From NCBI RefSeq assembly GCF_003432075.1, contig NZ_QWBU01000009.1:124001-188000 (forward strand): a stretch of 64,000 bases of DNA, given 5' to 3'. Source of the stretch: Shinella sp. WSJ-2. GTDB lineage: Bacteria > Pseudomonadota > Alphaproteobacteria > Rhizobiales > Rhizobiaceae. The notes under the pieces are model-generated. The model had not been told where the DNA came from and did not search any database. It worked only from the letters and a program-made list of their open reading frames with translations. Positions within the stretch are counted from its first letter, which is position 1. Every line of letters begins with the position of its first letter. Made by a program: the position numbers and the translations under genes. This document shows, one piece after another, positions 45,219 through 53,564 of this stretch.

Positions 45219-45620
45219 TCAGGGCTTTTCGACGCGCGCGACCTGATAGGTGACAAACGCGCCTTCCCGCCCGACCGAGATGTATTCGCCAAGACGGAAG
45301 CACTCCTCGCCCAGGCGGAAACCGATCTCGTCGTCCCGATCACCCGGCTCGTAATCGAAATACCACTGCCCGCCGGGCTTGCGCCGCAACAGCCCGATGC
45401 GGGCCGTCTTACCGTCCCGAAAATATCGGACGCGACAGGCGTCGCGAGATTTCTTCCATTCCAGCGGATCAAGGAATCCTTCGTGGTTGAGCGGAACCAG
45501 AAGATCATAGCCTTCTTCCCGATCTCCCTCCGGATGGTCTTTGCCGCGAGCGAGAACCAACCGCACGTGGTGGAAACTTGAGGGTAGTTCTTGTGCCTTG
45601 ACCACGATCCGATCCTTCAT
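45219..45620 (-). CDS. conserved hypothetical protein
   Basis: This 133-residue soluble protein is not recognised. It is rich in charged residues, with HHVRLVLARGKDHPEGDREEGYDLLVPL near the N-terminus and an apparently beta-rich C-terminus (GQWYFDYEP, YQVARVEKP). A GGGGGGAA site precedes the ATG. It forms a likely operon with the YdcH-like gene. Genes of this sort are seen near stress-protein clusters, but no function is assigned. Confidence 0.7.
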   Translation of the reverse strand: MKDRIVVKAQELPSSFHHVRLVLARGKDHPEGDREEGYDLLVPLNHEGFLDPLEWKKSRDACRVRYFRDGKTARIGLLRRKPGGQWYFDYEPGDRDDEIGFRLGEECFRLGEYISVGREGAFVTYQVARVEKP

Positions 45621-45719
45621 TTCCCCCCCTGATACACCATTGGCAAAGGAACGTTCTTGATCTGGCGCAAGTGAGACGAGGCATGTGTTATCCGATGCCG
45701 GCGACTATCCGGAACGGTC

Positions 45720-45850
45720 GAGATGGGCCTGCGTCAGGATGACCGCGCCGATCGCCGCAGGCTGAACCGGAAGCTTCTCCCAGTTAAGCTCGCGCAGGTT
45801 CTTGAGCCCCTGGAACAGCCCGCAGTCGATAAGGATGCGGTGGCGCGCCG
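45720..45850 (-). pseudogene. relic of metallo-beta-lactamase RNA-processing gene
   Basis: The minus strand encodes RILIDCGLFQGLKNLREL and a VILTQAHLDRS stretch that match the intact enzyme (52169-53527) at its N-terminus. The metal-binding HAHLDH has become QAHLDR, and the frame ends soon after. The rest of 45621-45936 holds no gene; a weak FixK-like site (TTGATCTGGCGCAA) is at 45657-45670. Confidence 0.75.
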
Positions 45851-45936
45851 AGCGATGTCAAAGTCAGCATCGGTGTCCCTTTGCGGTTTTTAGGACAGGG
45901 AAGGTCCGGCTGCCGCCCAATCAGCACTGGGTCCAA

Positions 45937-47916
45937 TCATGGTGTGGTGGGCGAGGTCGCCCGCGATCCGGACGTGCTGCCCGTTTGATCCTGGAACTCA
46001 TATTGACGAGAATGGTGGAGATAGCCGTCGGTGGCGCGGATTCGGTCCGACAGGAGGCGTAGGCCATTCAGCACGACCAGAACGGTGCCGCCTTCGTGTC
46101 CGATCACCGCGAGCGGAAGCGGCAGGTCGAAGAACAGGCCGCCGGTCACAAGTACCAGCATGGCGCCGATCGCGAGGACGAGATTCTGTCGGATGATGAC
46201 GGCCGTCCGCCGTGCAAGCCGGTGCGCATCGGCCAGCTTCTTCATGTCTTCCGACAGCAGGGCGACGTCGGCGGCCTGCAGTGCGACGTCCGACCCCGCC
46301 GCGCCCATGGCGATGCCGACGTCGGCGCGAGCCAATGCGGCGGCATCGTTGACGCCATCGCCGACGAAAGCGACCTTGCCATCACGCGCGAGGTCGCCGA
46401 CCTGGAGCACCTTGTCCTGCGGCAGCATCTCGGCATGAACCTCGCCGGGCGCAAGGCCAAGTTCCGTACCGATGCGCAAGGCCACCGGCCTGCGGTCGCC
46501 GGTCATCATCACGATGCGGTTGACGCCACCGGCGCGAAGCGCGGCCAGCGCCGGGGCTGAGCTGGCTCTTGCTTCGTCCGCAACACTGACCGCCCCCAGA
46601 ACGGTCGCACCGCGCCCAAGATAGACCACGGTCTGAGAACTGTCGGCGAGTTCACGGAACGCCGGATCATCGACGGAGGCGCCCATGTCCTCGACGAGGT
46701 GAGCGTTGCCGGCCCATATCGGGCCGAAGGAATCGTAGCCGACGATGCCGGCGCTCGGATGCGACGTAACGTCCACGACCGCCACCGGCTCAACGCCATG
46801 AACCAGGGCCTCACGACGGATGGCGGCAGCGATGTGATGCTCGGAATGCGCTTCCAGCCCGGCAAGGAGCGAAAGGAAACGGCGATCCTCACCATCCAGG
46901 GCGACAATTCGCGTAACCTCTGCACGTCCATTGGTCAGGGTCCCGGTCTTGTCGAACGCGAAGGTATCGACAGCGGCGAGCGTTTCGAGCGCACCGCCCC
47001 CCTTGAACAGCACGCCGCCTCGCGCCGCGGCGGAGAGCGCCGACAGGATCGCTGCCGGGACTGAGATGACGATCGCGCAGGGACTGGCGGCGACCAGGAG
47101 TGTCGCGGCCTTGTAGAGGGCCTGTTCCCAGTCGCGGCCAAGCCAATAGAAGACCGCAAGGGCCAGAGCGGAGCCCAGCAGGACACCGACCGTATAACGC
47201 TGGCCGAACCACGCGCTGAAGCGCTCGGACGGCGCCTTCGCTTCCTGCGCCTCGGTGACGAGCTGGATCATGCGCGCGATCGTGCTGTCGCCGACCGTCC
47301 TGGTGACGGTCACGTCAAGGACCCCGTCAAGATTGACGGTCGCCTCGAAAACCTGCTCGCCCGGTTCCTTGGAGACCGGCATCGACTCACCGGTGATATT
47401 GGCTTCGTCGATTCCGCCACGGCCATGCAGGATCACACCGTCGGTCGGCACGCGTGCGCCCGGACGCAGCACCACCACATCGCCGACGGCAAGCTCCGCA
47501 GCAGGAACCTCCACCGTGGTCCCTTCCTCTCCTTTGCGGAAAGCCGTCTCCGGCCGGAGCGCCATGAGCGCCTCAACAGCCCTGCGCGCGCGTCCCAATG
47601 CCTGGTGCTCAAGCGTGGTCGACACGCTGAACAACGTCAGCAACACCGCGCCTTCGAACGGCGCCCCGACGATCGCCGCCGCCACGGCCGCGACGACCAT
47701 CAGAAGATCGATGTCGAGGATATGATCGCGCCACAACGCCGTCAGGGCGCTCCAGGTGGCGGGAAGCCCTCCGGCCAAATAGACCATCGCCAGACCGGGA
47801 GATCTTAGAATGGAAAGGCCTTCCGCCGGCGGCCAGGTCCCGGCGACGGCCAGCATCATCCCGAGGACCGCAATTGCCGACATGACGGTCTGGAAATCGA
47901 GCGACAGACGTTTCAT
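45937..47916 (-). CDS. P1B-4-type heavy-metal (probable iron/cobalt) efflux ATPase
   Basis: The ATG at 47916 is 2 nt after the VIT stop and gives 659 residues. No N-terminal metal-binding domain is present. Motifs are TGES at 175-178, the ion-path SPC at 278-280, DKTGT with phospho-Asp322, GDGVND and HEGGT at 607-611. SPC with HEGGT is the signature of P1B-4 pumps, which export Fe2+ or Co2+. Co-expression with a VIT-type transporter behind an Irr box supports iron. A degraded copy lies at 29343-31026. The last about 30 residues are low in hydrophobicity and variable. Confidence 0.92.
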   Translation of the reverse strand: MKRLSLDFQTVMSAIAVLGMMLAVAGTWPPAEGLSILRSPGLAMVYLAGGLPATWSALTALWRDHILDIDLLMVVAAVAAAIVGAPFEGAVLLTLFSVSTTLEHQALGRARRAVEALMALRPETAFRKGEEGTTVEVPAAELAVGDVVVLRPGARVPTDGVILHGRGGIDEANITGESMPVSKEPGEQVFEATVNLDGVLDVTVTRTVGDSTIARMIQLVTEAQEAKAPSERFSAWFGQRYTVGVLLGSALALAVFYWLGRDWEQALYKAATLLVAASPCAIVISVPAAILSALSAAARGGVLFKGGGALETLAAVDTFAFDKTGTLTNGRAEVTRIVALDGEDRRFLSLLAGLEAHSEHHIAAAIRREALVHGVEPVAVVDVTSHPSAGIVGYDSFGPIWAGNAHLVEDMGASVDDPAFRELADSSQTVVYLGRGATVLGAVSVADEARASSAPALAALRAGGVNRIVMMTGDRRPVALRIGTELGLAPGEVHAEMLPQDKVLQVGDLARDGKVAFVGDGVNDAAALARADVGIAMGAAGSDVALQAADVALLSEDMKKLADAHRLARRTAVIIRQNLVLAIGAMLVLVTGGLFFDLPLPLAVIGHEGGTVLVVLNGLRLLSDRIRATDGYLHHSRQYEFQDQTGSTSGSRATSPTTP

Positions 47917-47918
47917 CG

Positions 47919-48614
47919 TCACACCGCCCGGCCGATCACGGAGCCGATCAATGCGGTCGAGGCCATCGCGACAGCGCCCCAGAACACCACCCGGATAGTC
48001 GGTTTCCAGATGCTGGCGCCGCCCGCCCGTGCCCCGATTGCGCCGAGGATGGCAAGACCGATGAGGCAAGCAAGGGACACGGTCCATGCAGCCGTTCCGG
48101 CCGGCGCAAGCAGGGCGACGATCAACGGCAAAGCCGCACCCGCCGCAAACGTGACCGCCGAGGTCAGCGCAGCTTGAACCGGTCTTGCCATCACATGGCT
48201 CGCCAATTCGAGTTCATCCCGCGCATGGGCTTCGAAGGCATCCTTCGCCATCATCTGTTCGGCGACCTGCCGGGCCAGCTCTGGGGCCACGCCGCGCTGC
48301 TCGTAGATTGCCGCGAGTTCGGCCAACTCGGCCTCCGGCTGCGTCGCCAGCTCGTGCCGTTCCCGCGCCATGTCGGCTTCCTCGGTATCGGCCTGCGAAC
48401 TGACCGACACATATTCGCCCGCCGCCATCGACATCGCCCCGGCCACCAGACCGGCAACACCGGCAACAAGGATCTCATGCGAGGCGTTGGTCGCCGCGGC
48501 GACACCGACGATCAGGCTCGACGTCGAGATCAACCCGTCATTGGCACCCAGTACAGCCGCCCGAAGCCAGCCTATCCGTTCGATGAGATGATTTTCCTTG
48601 TGAAGGGCGCGCAT
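47919..48614 (-). CDS. VIT1/CCC1 family Fe2+/Mn2+ transporter
   Basis: The ATG at 48614 gives 231 residues with the VIT motifs: GWLRAAVLGANDGLISTSSL in the first segment, GAMSMAAGEYVSVSSQ, and a Glu-rich cytoplasmic metal-binding domain (EEADMARERHEL, RQVAEQMMAKDAFEAHARDEL), then three more segments. Such proteins remove Fe2+ or Mn2+ from the cytoplasm. It leads a two-gene operon with the P1B-4 ATPase, and an Irr box lies 99 nt upstream. Confidence 0.92.
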   Translation of the reverse strand: MRALHKENHLIERIGWLRAAVLGANDGLISTSSLIVGVAAATNASHEILVAGVAGLVAGAMSMAAGEYVSVSSQADTEEADMARERHELATQPEAELAELAAIYEQRGVAPELARQVAEQMMAKDAFEAHARDELELASHVMARPVQAALTSAVTFAAGAALPLIVALLAPAGTAAWTVSLACLIGLAILGAIGARAGGASIWKPTIRVVFWGAVAMASTALIGSVIGRAV

Positions 48615-48712
48615 GAATGGTGCTCCGAGCAGTGATTGTGTGTGCAGCGGGATGATGCTGCGTCGACGCAACCTCATTCCGTGATGGAAGGAAAACGCAG
48701 AAAAATGTTCAG

Positions 48713-48729
48713 TTTAGAATTATTCTAAC
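48713..48729. promoter_or_regulatory. Irr box upstream of VIT-ATPase operon
   Basis: TTTAGAATTATTCTAAC matches the perfect palindrome at 31265-31281 except for the last base. It should make the VIT-ATPase operon respond to iron through Irr (repressed when iron is low), as for other iron-storage or export genes in rhizobia. The stop codon of the truncated MgtA-type gene begins at the last base of this site. Confidence 0.7.
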
Positions 48730-50579
48730 TAAAGGACTAATTCAAGATACAACCGGGGCGCGTCGTTGATGCCGTCGCCGAGATAGCCGACCACGTGACC
48801 GTGCCCGCGCAACGCCGCGATGATGCGCTCCTTCTGGTTCGGGTCGATCTCGGCGAAGATGTCGTTCTGCGTGACGCGGCGGACGAGCGCCTCCTTGGTC
48901 AGGCTGTGCACCTCCTCTCCCGTCAGGATGCGGCGATGCGGCAGGCCGACGATCTCGGCCAGATGGGCGGCGACATGGCGGTTGTCGCCGGTGATGACCT
49001 TCACCCTGATGCCGCGCACGGCGATGGCCTTCAGCGTTTCCGCCATGCCCGCCTTGGGCGGATCGAGGAAGAGCAGGAAGCCGGCAAAGGCAAGCCCCGC
49101 CTCGTCCTCGGCTCGATAGGCATCCTTCCGCGCAAAACGCTGCACGGCGAGCCCGAGCACGCGATAGCCCTTCCCGCTCCAGGCTCGCACCGTCTCGTCG
49201 ATCCTGGCAGCCTGCACCTCGTCAAGGGGAACAGTCGCGCCGGCCTCCATCACGGACGAGCAGGCGGCGACGACGGTCTGCACCGCCCCCTTGCAGATCA
49301 CGAGATCCTCCGCCTCGCCCGGCCGGCGGACGACGACCGAAAGCCTCTTGCGAATGAAGTCGTAGGGGATCTCGTCCGCCTTGATATAGCCGGCAAGGTC
49401 GTCTTCCGGCCGCTTACCGGCGGCGATGGCCTCGTCGAGCGGGTTCGCCATACCGGTCTGGAGGGTAGCGTTGAGGAGTGCCCAGAGCCGCACCTCCTGC
49501 GCCTCGGCCCCGGCAACGTCGAGGCAGGCGTCGAGATGGATGACGCCCTCGGTGAGGGTGCCGGTCTTGTCCGTGCACAGGATGTCCATACTGCCGAGAT
49601 TCTCGATGGCCTCCAGCCGGCGCACGATGACGCCGTTCGCCGCCATGGTACGGGCGCCCCTCGCCAGCGTCACGCTGATGATCGCCGGCAGCAGCTCCGG
49701 CGTCAGCCCCACGGCGAGCGCCAGCGAGAACAGCAGCGAATCCACCGCCGGCCGGTGCAGCAGAAGATTGGCGAAGAAGACGAGGATGACGATGACCAGC
49801 ATGATCCTCGTCATGAGATAGCCGAAGCGGCGGATGCCCCGCGCGAACTCCGTCTCCGGCGCGACATGCGCGATGGCCGCGGCGATGGCCGCGAATTCCG
49901 TCTGCCCGCCCGTCTTCACCACGGCCATCGTCGCCGTCCCGCTGCGCACGGAAGTGCCGGTGAAGGCCGTGTTCGTGCGTTGGCTGACCGTCGCCGCCGG
50001 CGGGCACACGCCTGCAGTCTTGACCACCGGAAAGGTCTCGCCCGTCAGCGCAGCCTCACTGACATTGAGCTCGCGCGTCTCCAGAAAAATGCCGTCGGCC
50101 GGGATAAGATTTCCCGCCGAGAGCCGGACGATATCGCCGGGCACGACCTCCTCGACAGAGATCGACGTCTCCCTGCCGTCGCGCAACACGAGGACCTTGC
50201 GCCCGATGCGCGCGGTCAGAGCCTCCATCGCACGCGAGGCGCCATATTCCTGCGTGAAGGAGAGGATGCAGCTCGCCAGCACGATGACGGCGATGATCGC
50301 CGCCTCGCTTCCCTCCCCGACAACGGCCGAGACGCCCGCCGCGAAGATGAGGATCAGCACCAGCGGGCTGCGGAACTGACGCAGGAAAGCCGCGATGGCC
50401 GAGGCGCCGCGCCGTGCGTGGATCGAGTTGTCGCCGAAGGCGGCAAGACGCGCCGTCGCCTCGTCCGAAGAAAGGCCGTCCGCGCGGCTTTCCAGCCCGG
50501 TGAGAAGCGTGTCGGCGGGGATAGACCAATACGCGGCATCCACGGTCTTCGGTGAGAACGTTTCCGGCTGCATATGCAT
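48729..50579 (-). CDS. MgtA-type Mg2+-transporting P-type ATPase, C-terminally truncated
   Basis: The protein has 616 residues instead of about 850-900. The N-terminal cation ATPase domain, two segment pairs, SAALTGETFPV, the P-loop CTDKTGTLTEG and the nucleotide domain are intact up to GYLGDGINDAP. Eight unrelated residues (RLYLELVL) then lead to a stop, so the hinge and the last membrane helices are absent. The breakpoint at about 48755 abuts the Irr-box region of the VIT gene, implying a deletion or recombination. The gene lies 33 nt downstream of a Usp gene with a shared FixK-type promoter. Function is doubtful; it may be a pseudogene. Confidence 0.8.
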   Translation of the reverse strand: MHMQPETFSPKTVDAAYWSIPADTLLTGLESRADGLSSDEATARLAAFGDNSIHARRGASAIAAFLRQFRSPLVLILIFAAGVSAVVGEGSEAAIIAVIVLASCILSFTQEYGASRAMEALTARIGRKVLVLRDGRETSISVEEVVPGDIVRLSAGNLIPADGIFLETRELNVSEAALTGETFPVVKTAGVCPPAATVSQRTNTAFTGTSVRSGTATMAVVKTGGQTEFAAIAAAIAHVAPETEFARGIRRFGYLMTRIMLVIVILVFFANLLLHRPAVDSLLFSLALAVGLTPELLPAIISVTLARGARTMAANGVIVRRLEAIENLGSMDILCTDKTGTLTEGVIHLDACLDVAGAEAQEVRLWALLNATLQTGMANPLDEAIAAGKRPEDDLAGYIKADEIPYDFIRKRLSVVVRRPGEAEDLVICKGAVQTVVAACSSVMEAGATVPLDEVQAARIDETVRAWSGKGYRVLGLAVQRFARKDAYRAEDEAGLAFAGFLLFLDPPKAGMAETLKAIAVRGIRVKVITGDNRHVAAHLAEIVGLPHRRILTGEEVHSLTKEALVRRVTQNDIFAEIDPNQKERIIAALRGHGHVVGYLGDGINDAPRLYLELVL

Positions 50580-50612
50580 GTCTCCGCTCCTGGCCGCCCC
50601 GATTGATGTCTG

Positions 50613-51434
50613 TCAGTTCGACATGAAGCGGTTGAGCCGGATCTCGTCGAGCAGCGAGCGCGTCACGCCGCCGAAGGCCCATTCCCTCAAACGGCTGTGT
50701 CCATAGGCGCCGGATACGACGAGATCAGCGTCGTGCCTGTCGATCAATTCGACCAGGCTTTCGCTTTCCCGGTGGCTCTCCACGGTCTCGCTGCGCGACG
50801 CAACGCCGTGCCGCGCGAGGAACGAGACCACGTCGGCGATGCCCTCGCGGGCCCATTGGTCGATCGTGGAGGCGACGGTGGCGACGACGACGTCGTTTGC
50901 ATCCTGAAGCAGCGGCACGGCATCGAACACCGCCCGCCGCGCCTCCTTCGTGTCTTTCCAGGCGACGACGACCTTGCGGCCGACGCGCTGCTCCGTGCCG
51001 GCCCCCACCACCAGGAGCGGCCGGCCCGCCTGCAGGGCGACGCTTCCCGGATCAGCGGCGCGCGCCCGGTCGCCCGTCGTCGCCCCGCGCCGTGCCTGGG
51101 TAACGATGAGATCTGCCGTCCGCGCCATCTGCACGAGCGCATAGGTCGGTCCTTCCGTGGCCTGGCGCCATCCGGTCTCGACCGCGCCGGCGACCAGCCT
51201 CTCGAATTCGGCACGCAACTCCTTGAAGCGGCGCTCGTCGTCTTCCCGCATCTGCTGCATCACTTCGGTGGCGAGCGCCACGCCTTCGGGGCCTGTCACC
51301 GGCAGGTAGGCGTCGGCGGCGCAAAAGCCGATCAGGCGGGCGCCGGAGCGCTGCGCCAGCTCGCTTGCCGCCTTGACCACCGGCTCGGCCGGCCCGTCGA
51401 TATCCAGGTTCACGAGAATGGATTTGTAGCTCAT
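50613..51434 (-). CDS. universal stress protein, UspA family
   Basis: The ATG at 51434 follows GGAGGAAC and gives 273 residues, a tandem-type Usp with a degenerate first domain (YKSILVNLDIDGPAEP) and a complete second motif VSGAYGHSRLREWAFGGVTRSLL. A Walker-like nucleotide loop is in the second half. It is a close relative of the Usp at 28596. It begins an operon with the truncated MgtA-type ATPase. A perfect FixK/FNR box is 60 nt upstream. Confidence 0.9.
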   Translation of the reverse strand: MSYKSILVNLDIDGPAEPVVKAASELAQRSGARLIGFCAADAYLPVTGPEGVALATEVMQQMREDDERRFKELRAEFERLVAGAVETGWRQATEGPTYALVQMARTADLIVTQARRGATTGDRARAADPGSVALQAGRPLLVVGAGTEQRVGRKVVVAWKDTKEARRAVFDAVPLLQDANDVVVATVASTIDQWAREGIADVVSFLARHGVASRSETVESHRESESLVELIDRHDADLVVSGAYGHSRLREWAFGGVTRSLLDEIRLNRFMSN

Positions 51435-51494
51435 GGGACTGTTCCTCCGTCCTGTCTGTCGCGGCAAAGGATAGCCCCGCCGGGGGACGGCGCC

Positions 51495-51508
51495 TTGACG
51501 CGGATCAA
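51495..51508. promoter_or_regulatory. FixK/FNR box between Usp and acetyltransferase genes
   Basis: TTGACGCGGATCAA is a perfect TTGA-N6-TCAA site in the divergent region, 60 nt from the usp start and 66 nt from the acetyltransferase start. The symmetric site could activate both transcripts. Confidence 0.8.
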
Positions 51509-51574
51509 GGCCCGGTCGCGGCGGCGGGCGCACAATGATAGTATCGATCCAGACCCTTGCGAAGGAGAACCGCG

Positions 51575-52153
51575 ATGACGGATCCTCATCATGACCAGCC
51601 GGAGCGGGCGGACGCCTCCGCCGCGCTAGAAGCCGCCGACCTCTGGCGCTGCGATCTGGTGACGCGTAGCGGGCTCGTGCTGCGCATTCGCCCGGTCCGC
51701 CCCGAGGACGAGGCGGCGCTCGGCGATTTCTTCGCCCGTCTGGCGCCCGCGGACCTGCGCTTCCGTTTCCTCGGCGGCGTGCGCGAGGTGAGCCATGAGC
51801 GCCTCGTCGCGATGACGCGGGTCGATCACCGCGCGACCGAGCACTTCCTCGCCTTCGCCGAGGACAGCGGGACCATCATCGCGGCGGCGATGGTCGCCTG
51901 CGACCCGTCGACGAAAAAGGCCGAGGTGGCGATCTCGGTACGCGCGGAGGACAAGCACAAGGGCGTCGCCTGGGAAATGCTGCGCCATGCGGCCCGCTAC
52001 GCGCAGGCTCGCGGCGCCGAGGCGCTGGAATCGCTGGAAAGCCGCGAGAACCGCGAGGCCATCGAGCTGGAACGCGAACAGGGCTTCCTCGCCGTTCCCT
52101 ATCCCGACGATCCGACGCTCATCCTGATCCGGAAGGACCTCCGCCTCACCTGA
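51575..52153 (+). CDS. GNAT family acetyltransferase
   Basis: The ATG at 51575 follows GAAGGAGA. The 192-residue protein has a GNAT domain (LRIRPVRPEDEAAL, AISVRAEDKHKGVAWEMLRHA) similar to the acetyltransferase domain of Pat-type protein acetylases, where LRFRFLGG-type and HERLVAMT motifs recur. Pat-type enzymes acetylate acyl-CoA synthetases in response to energy state. The substrate is unknown here. It is divergent from the Usp operon and shares the FixK-type box. Confidence 0.85.
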   Translation: MTDPHHDQPERADASAALEAADLWRCDLVTRSGLVLRIRPVRPEDEAALGDFFARLAPADLRFRFLGGVREVSHERLVAMTRVDHRATEHFLAFAEDSGTIIAAAMVACDPSTKKAEVAISVRAEDKHKGVAWEMLRHAARYAQARGAEALESLESRENREAIELEREQGFLAVPYPDDPTLILIRKDLRLT

Positions 52154-52168
52154 GCCGGGCCTTGCGGC

Positions 52169-53527
52169 TCACAGCTCGAATTCCTGGTCGAGACGTGGCA
52201 CCACGCTTTCCCACCCGAGCTCCCGCCCGATGCGGATGCGCAGCGCCTCTGAGGCTTCCGGCTCACCGTGCACGATGAAGACCTTGCGCGGCGGGCGCGG
52301 GCAGGTGGAGAGCCAGCGCATCAGCTCGCCGGCATCGGCATGGGCCGAGAGCATGTCGAGATGCGCCACCTCCGCATTGACCGGCACCCAGGAGCCGTGG
52401 ATCTTCAGTTCCCTCGCCCCGTCCTGAAGCGCGCGCCCGCGCGTGCCCGCGGCCTGGAAGCCGGCGAGCAGGATCGTGTTGCGCGCATCGGGCGCAAAGG
52501 CTTTCAGATGATGCAGCACGCGCCCGCCCGTCGCCATGCCAGAGGCGGAGATGACGATCTTGGGGAAGCGGCTGGCGCTGATCGCCTTCGACGCCTCGAC
52601 GTCTCCGGTGCAGCGGGCGATGGAGAAGACGTCCCTGCAGGTCTTCGCGTCGAGGCGGTGGTCCGGCAGGTGCCGACCCATGAGCCCGGTCGCCTCGATG
52701 GCCATGGGACTGTCGAGGAACAGCGGGATCTCGCCGAGATGCCCCGCCCGCTTCAGCTTCCAAAAATAGTAGAGCAGTTCCTGCGCGCGGCCGACCGCAA
52801 AGGCCGGGATGACGAGCGTACCGCCGCGCGCGATGGTCCGCTCGGCGACCACCCGCAGCGCCTCGGCCGGGTCGCTCCTGTCGTGGATGCGGTTGCCGTA
52901 GGTGGATTCGACGAGGATATAGTCGGCCTCCACGGTAGGGGCGGGATCGGGCATCAGCGGATCGCCGTAGCGGCCGATATCGCCGGAAAAGACGATCTTT
53001 CGGTCACCCCACTCCAGTTCCACCCATGCCGCGCCGAGAATATGGCCGGCGGGATGGAAGCGGAACGACGCATCCCCGCCAAGCCGCACTCTCTGACCGA
53101 ACTCGGCGGTCGAGAAATGCTCCACCGCCCGCTGCGCATCCCCGACGCCATAGAGCGGCAAAGCCGGCTGGTGCCGCGACAGCTTGTGCCGGTTGAGGAA
53201 TTCGGCGTCCTTCTCCTGAAGATGGCCGCTGTCCATCAGGATCAGTTCGGCGACGTCGCGAGTGGCGGGCGTCGCATGGACCTTGCCGCGATAACCCTCG
53301 CGCACGAGGCGCGGCAGGTATCCGCAATGGTCGAGATGTGCATGGGTGAGGATCACCGCGTCGATGTCGCGCGGCGCCACCGTCAAGGGCGCCCAGTTGA
53401 GCTCGCGCAGGTTCTTCAGGCCCTGGAACAGGCCGCAATCGACAAGGATACGGTGCTCGCCGAGACGGAGGAGATGCTTGGAGCCGGTGACGGTCCCGGC
53501 ACCGCCGAGCGATTTCAATGACAGCAT
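52169..53527 (-). CDS. MBL-fold/beta-CASP RNA-processing exonuclease family protein
   Basis: The ATG at 53527 follows GGGGAGGCAGGA and gives 452 residues (MLSLKSLGGAGTVTGSKHLL). The metal site HAHLDHCGYLPRL, the SGDIGRYGDPLM stretch and the C-terminal motifs (SASGMATGGRVLHHL, LSAHADAGELMRWL, FIVHGE) identify the beta-CASP group (CPSF-like), which acts on RNA 3' ends. In rhizobia it is often next to phosphoketolase and Usp genes. It lies 37 nt downstream of xfp. A relic of its N-terminus is at 45720-45850. Confidence 0.92.
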   Translation of the reverse strand: MLSLKSLGGAGTVTGSKHLLRLGEHRILVDCGLFQGLKNLRELNWAPLTVAPRDIDAVILTHAHLDHCGYLPRLVREGYRGKVHATPATRDVAELILMDSGHLQEKDAEFLNRHKLSRHQPALPLYGVGDAQRAVEHFSTAEFGQRVRLGGDASFRFHPAGHILGAAWVELEWGDRKIVFSGDIGRYGDPLMPDPAPTVEADYILVESTYGNRIHDRSDPAEALRVVAERTIARGGTLVIPAFAVGRAQELLYYFWKLKRAGHLGEIPLFLDSPMAIEATGLMGRHLPDHRLDAKTCRDVFSIARCTGDVEASKAISASRFPKIVISASGMATGGRVLHHLKAFAPDARNTILLAGFQAAGTRGRALQDGARELKIHGSWVPVNAEVAHLDMLSAHADAGELMRWLSTCPRPPRKVFIVHGEPEASEALRIRIGRELGWESVVPRLDQEFEL

Positions 53528-53564
53528 GTCCTGCCTCCCCTTCCCCGATGTGCTCCTCGATCCG

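Noticed and set aside
45657-45670. TTGATCTGGCGCAA as a FixK/FNR box
   Set aside because: One mismatch in the TCAA half; listed only as a weak site because the other boxes match the core fully.
48795-50555. 586-codon open frame on the plus strand
   Set aside because: It is the antisense shadow of the MgtA-type ATPase; composition is Arg/His/Asp-rich without motifs.
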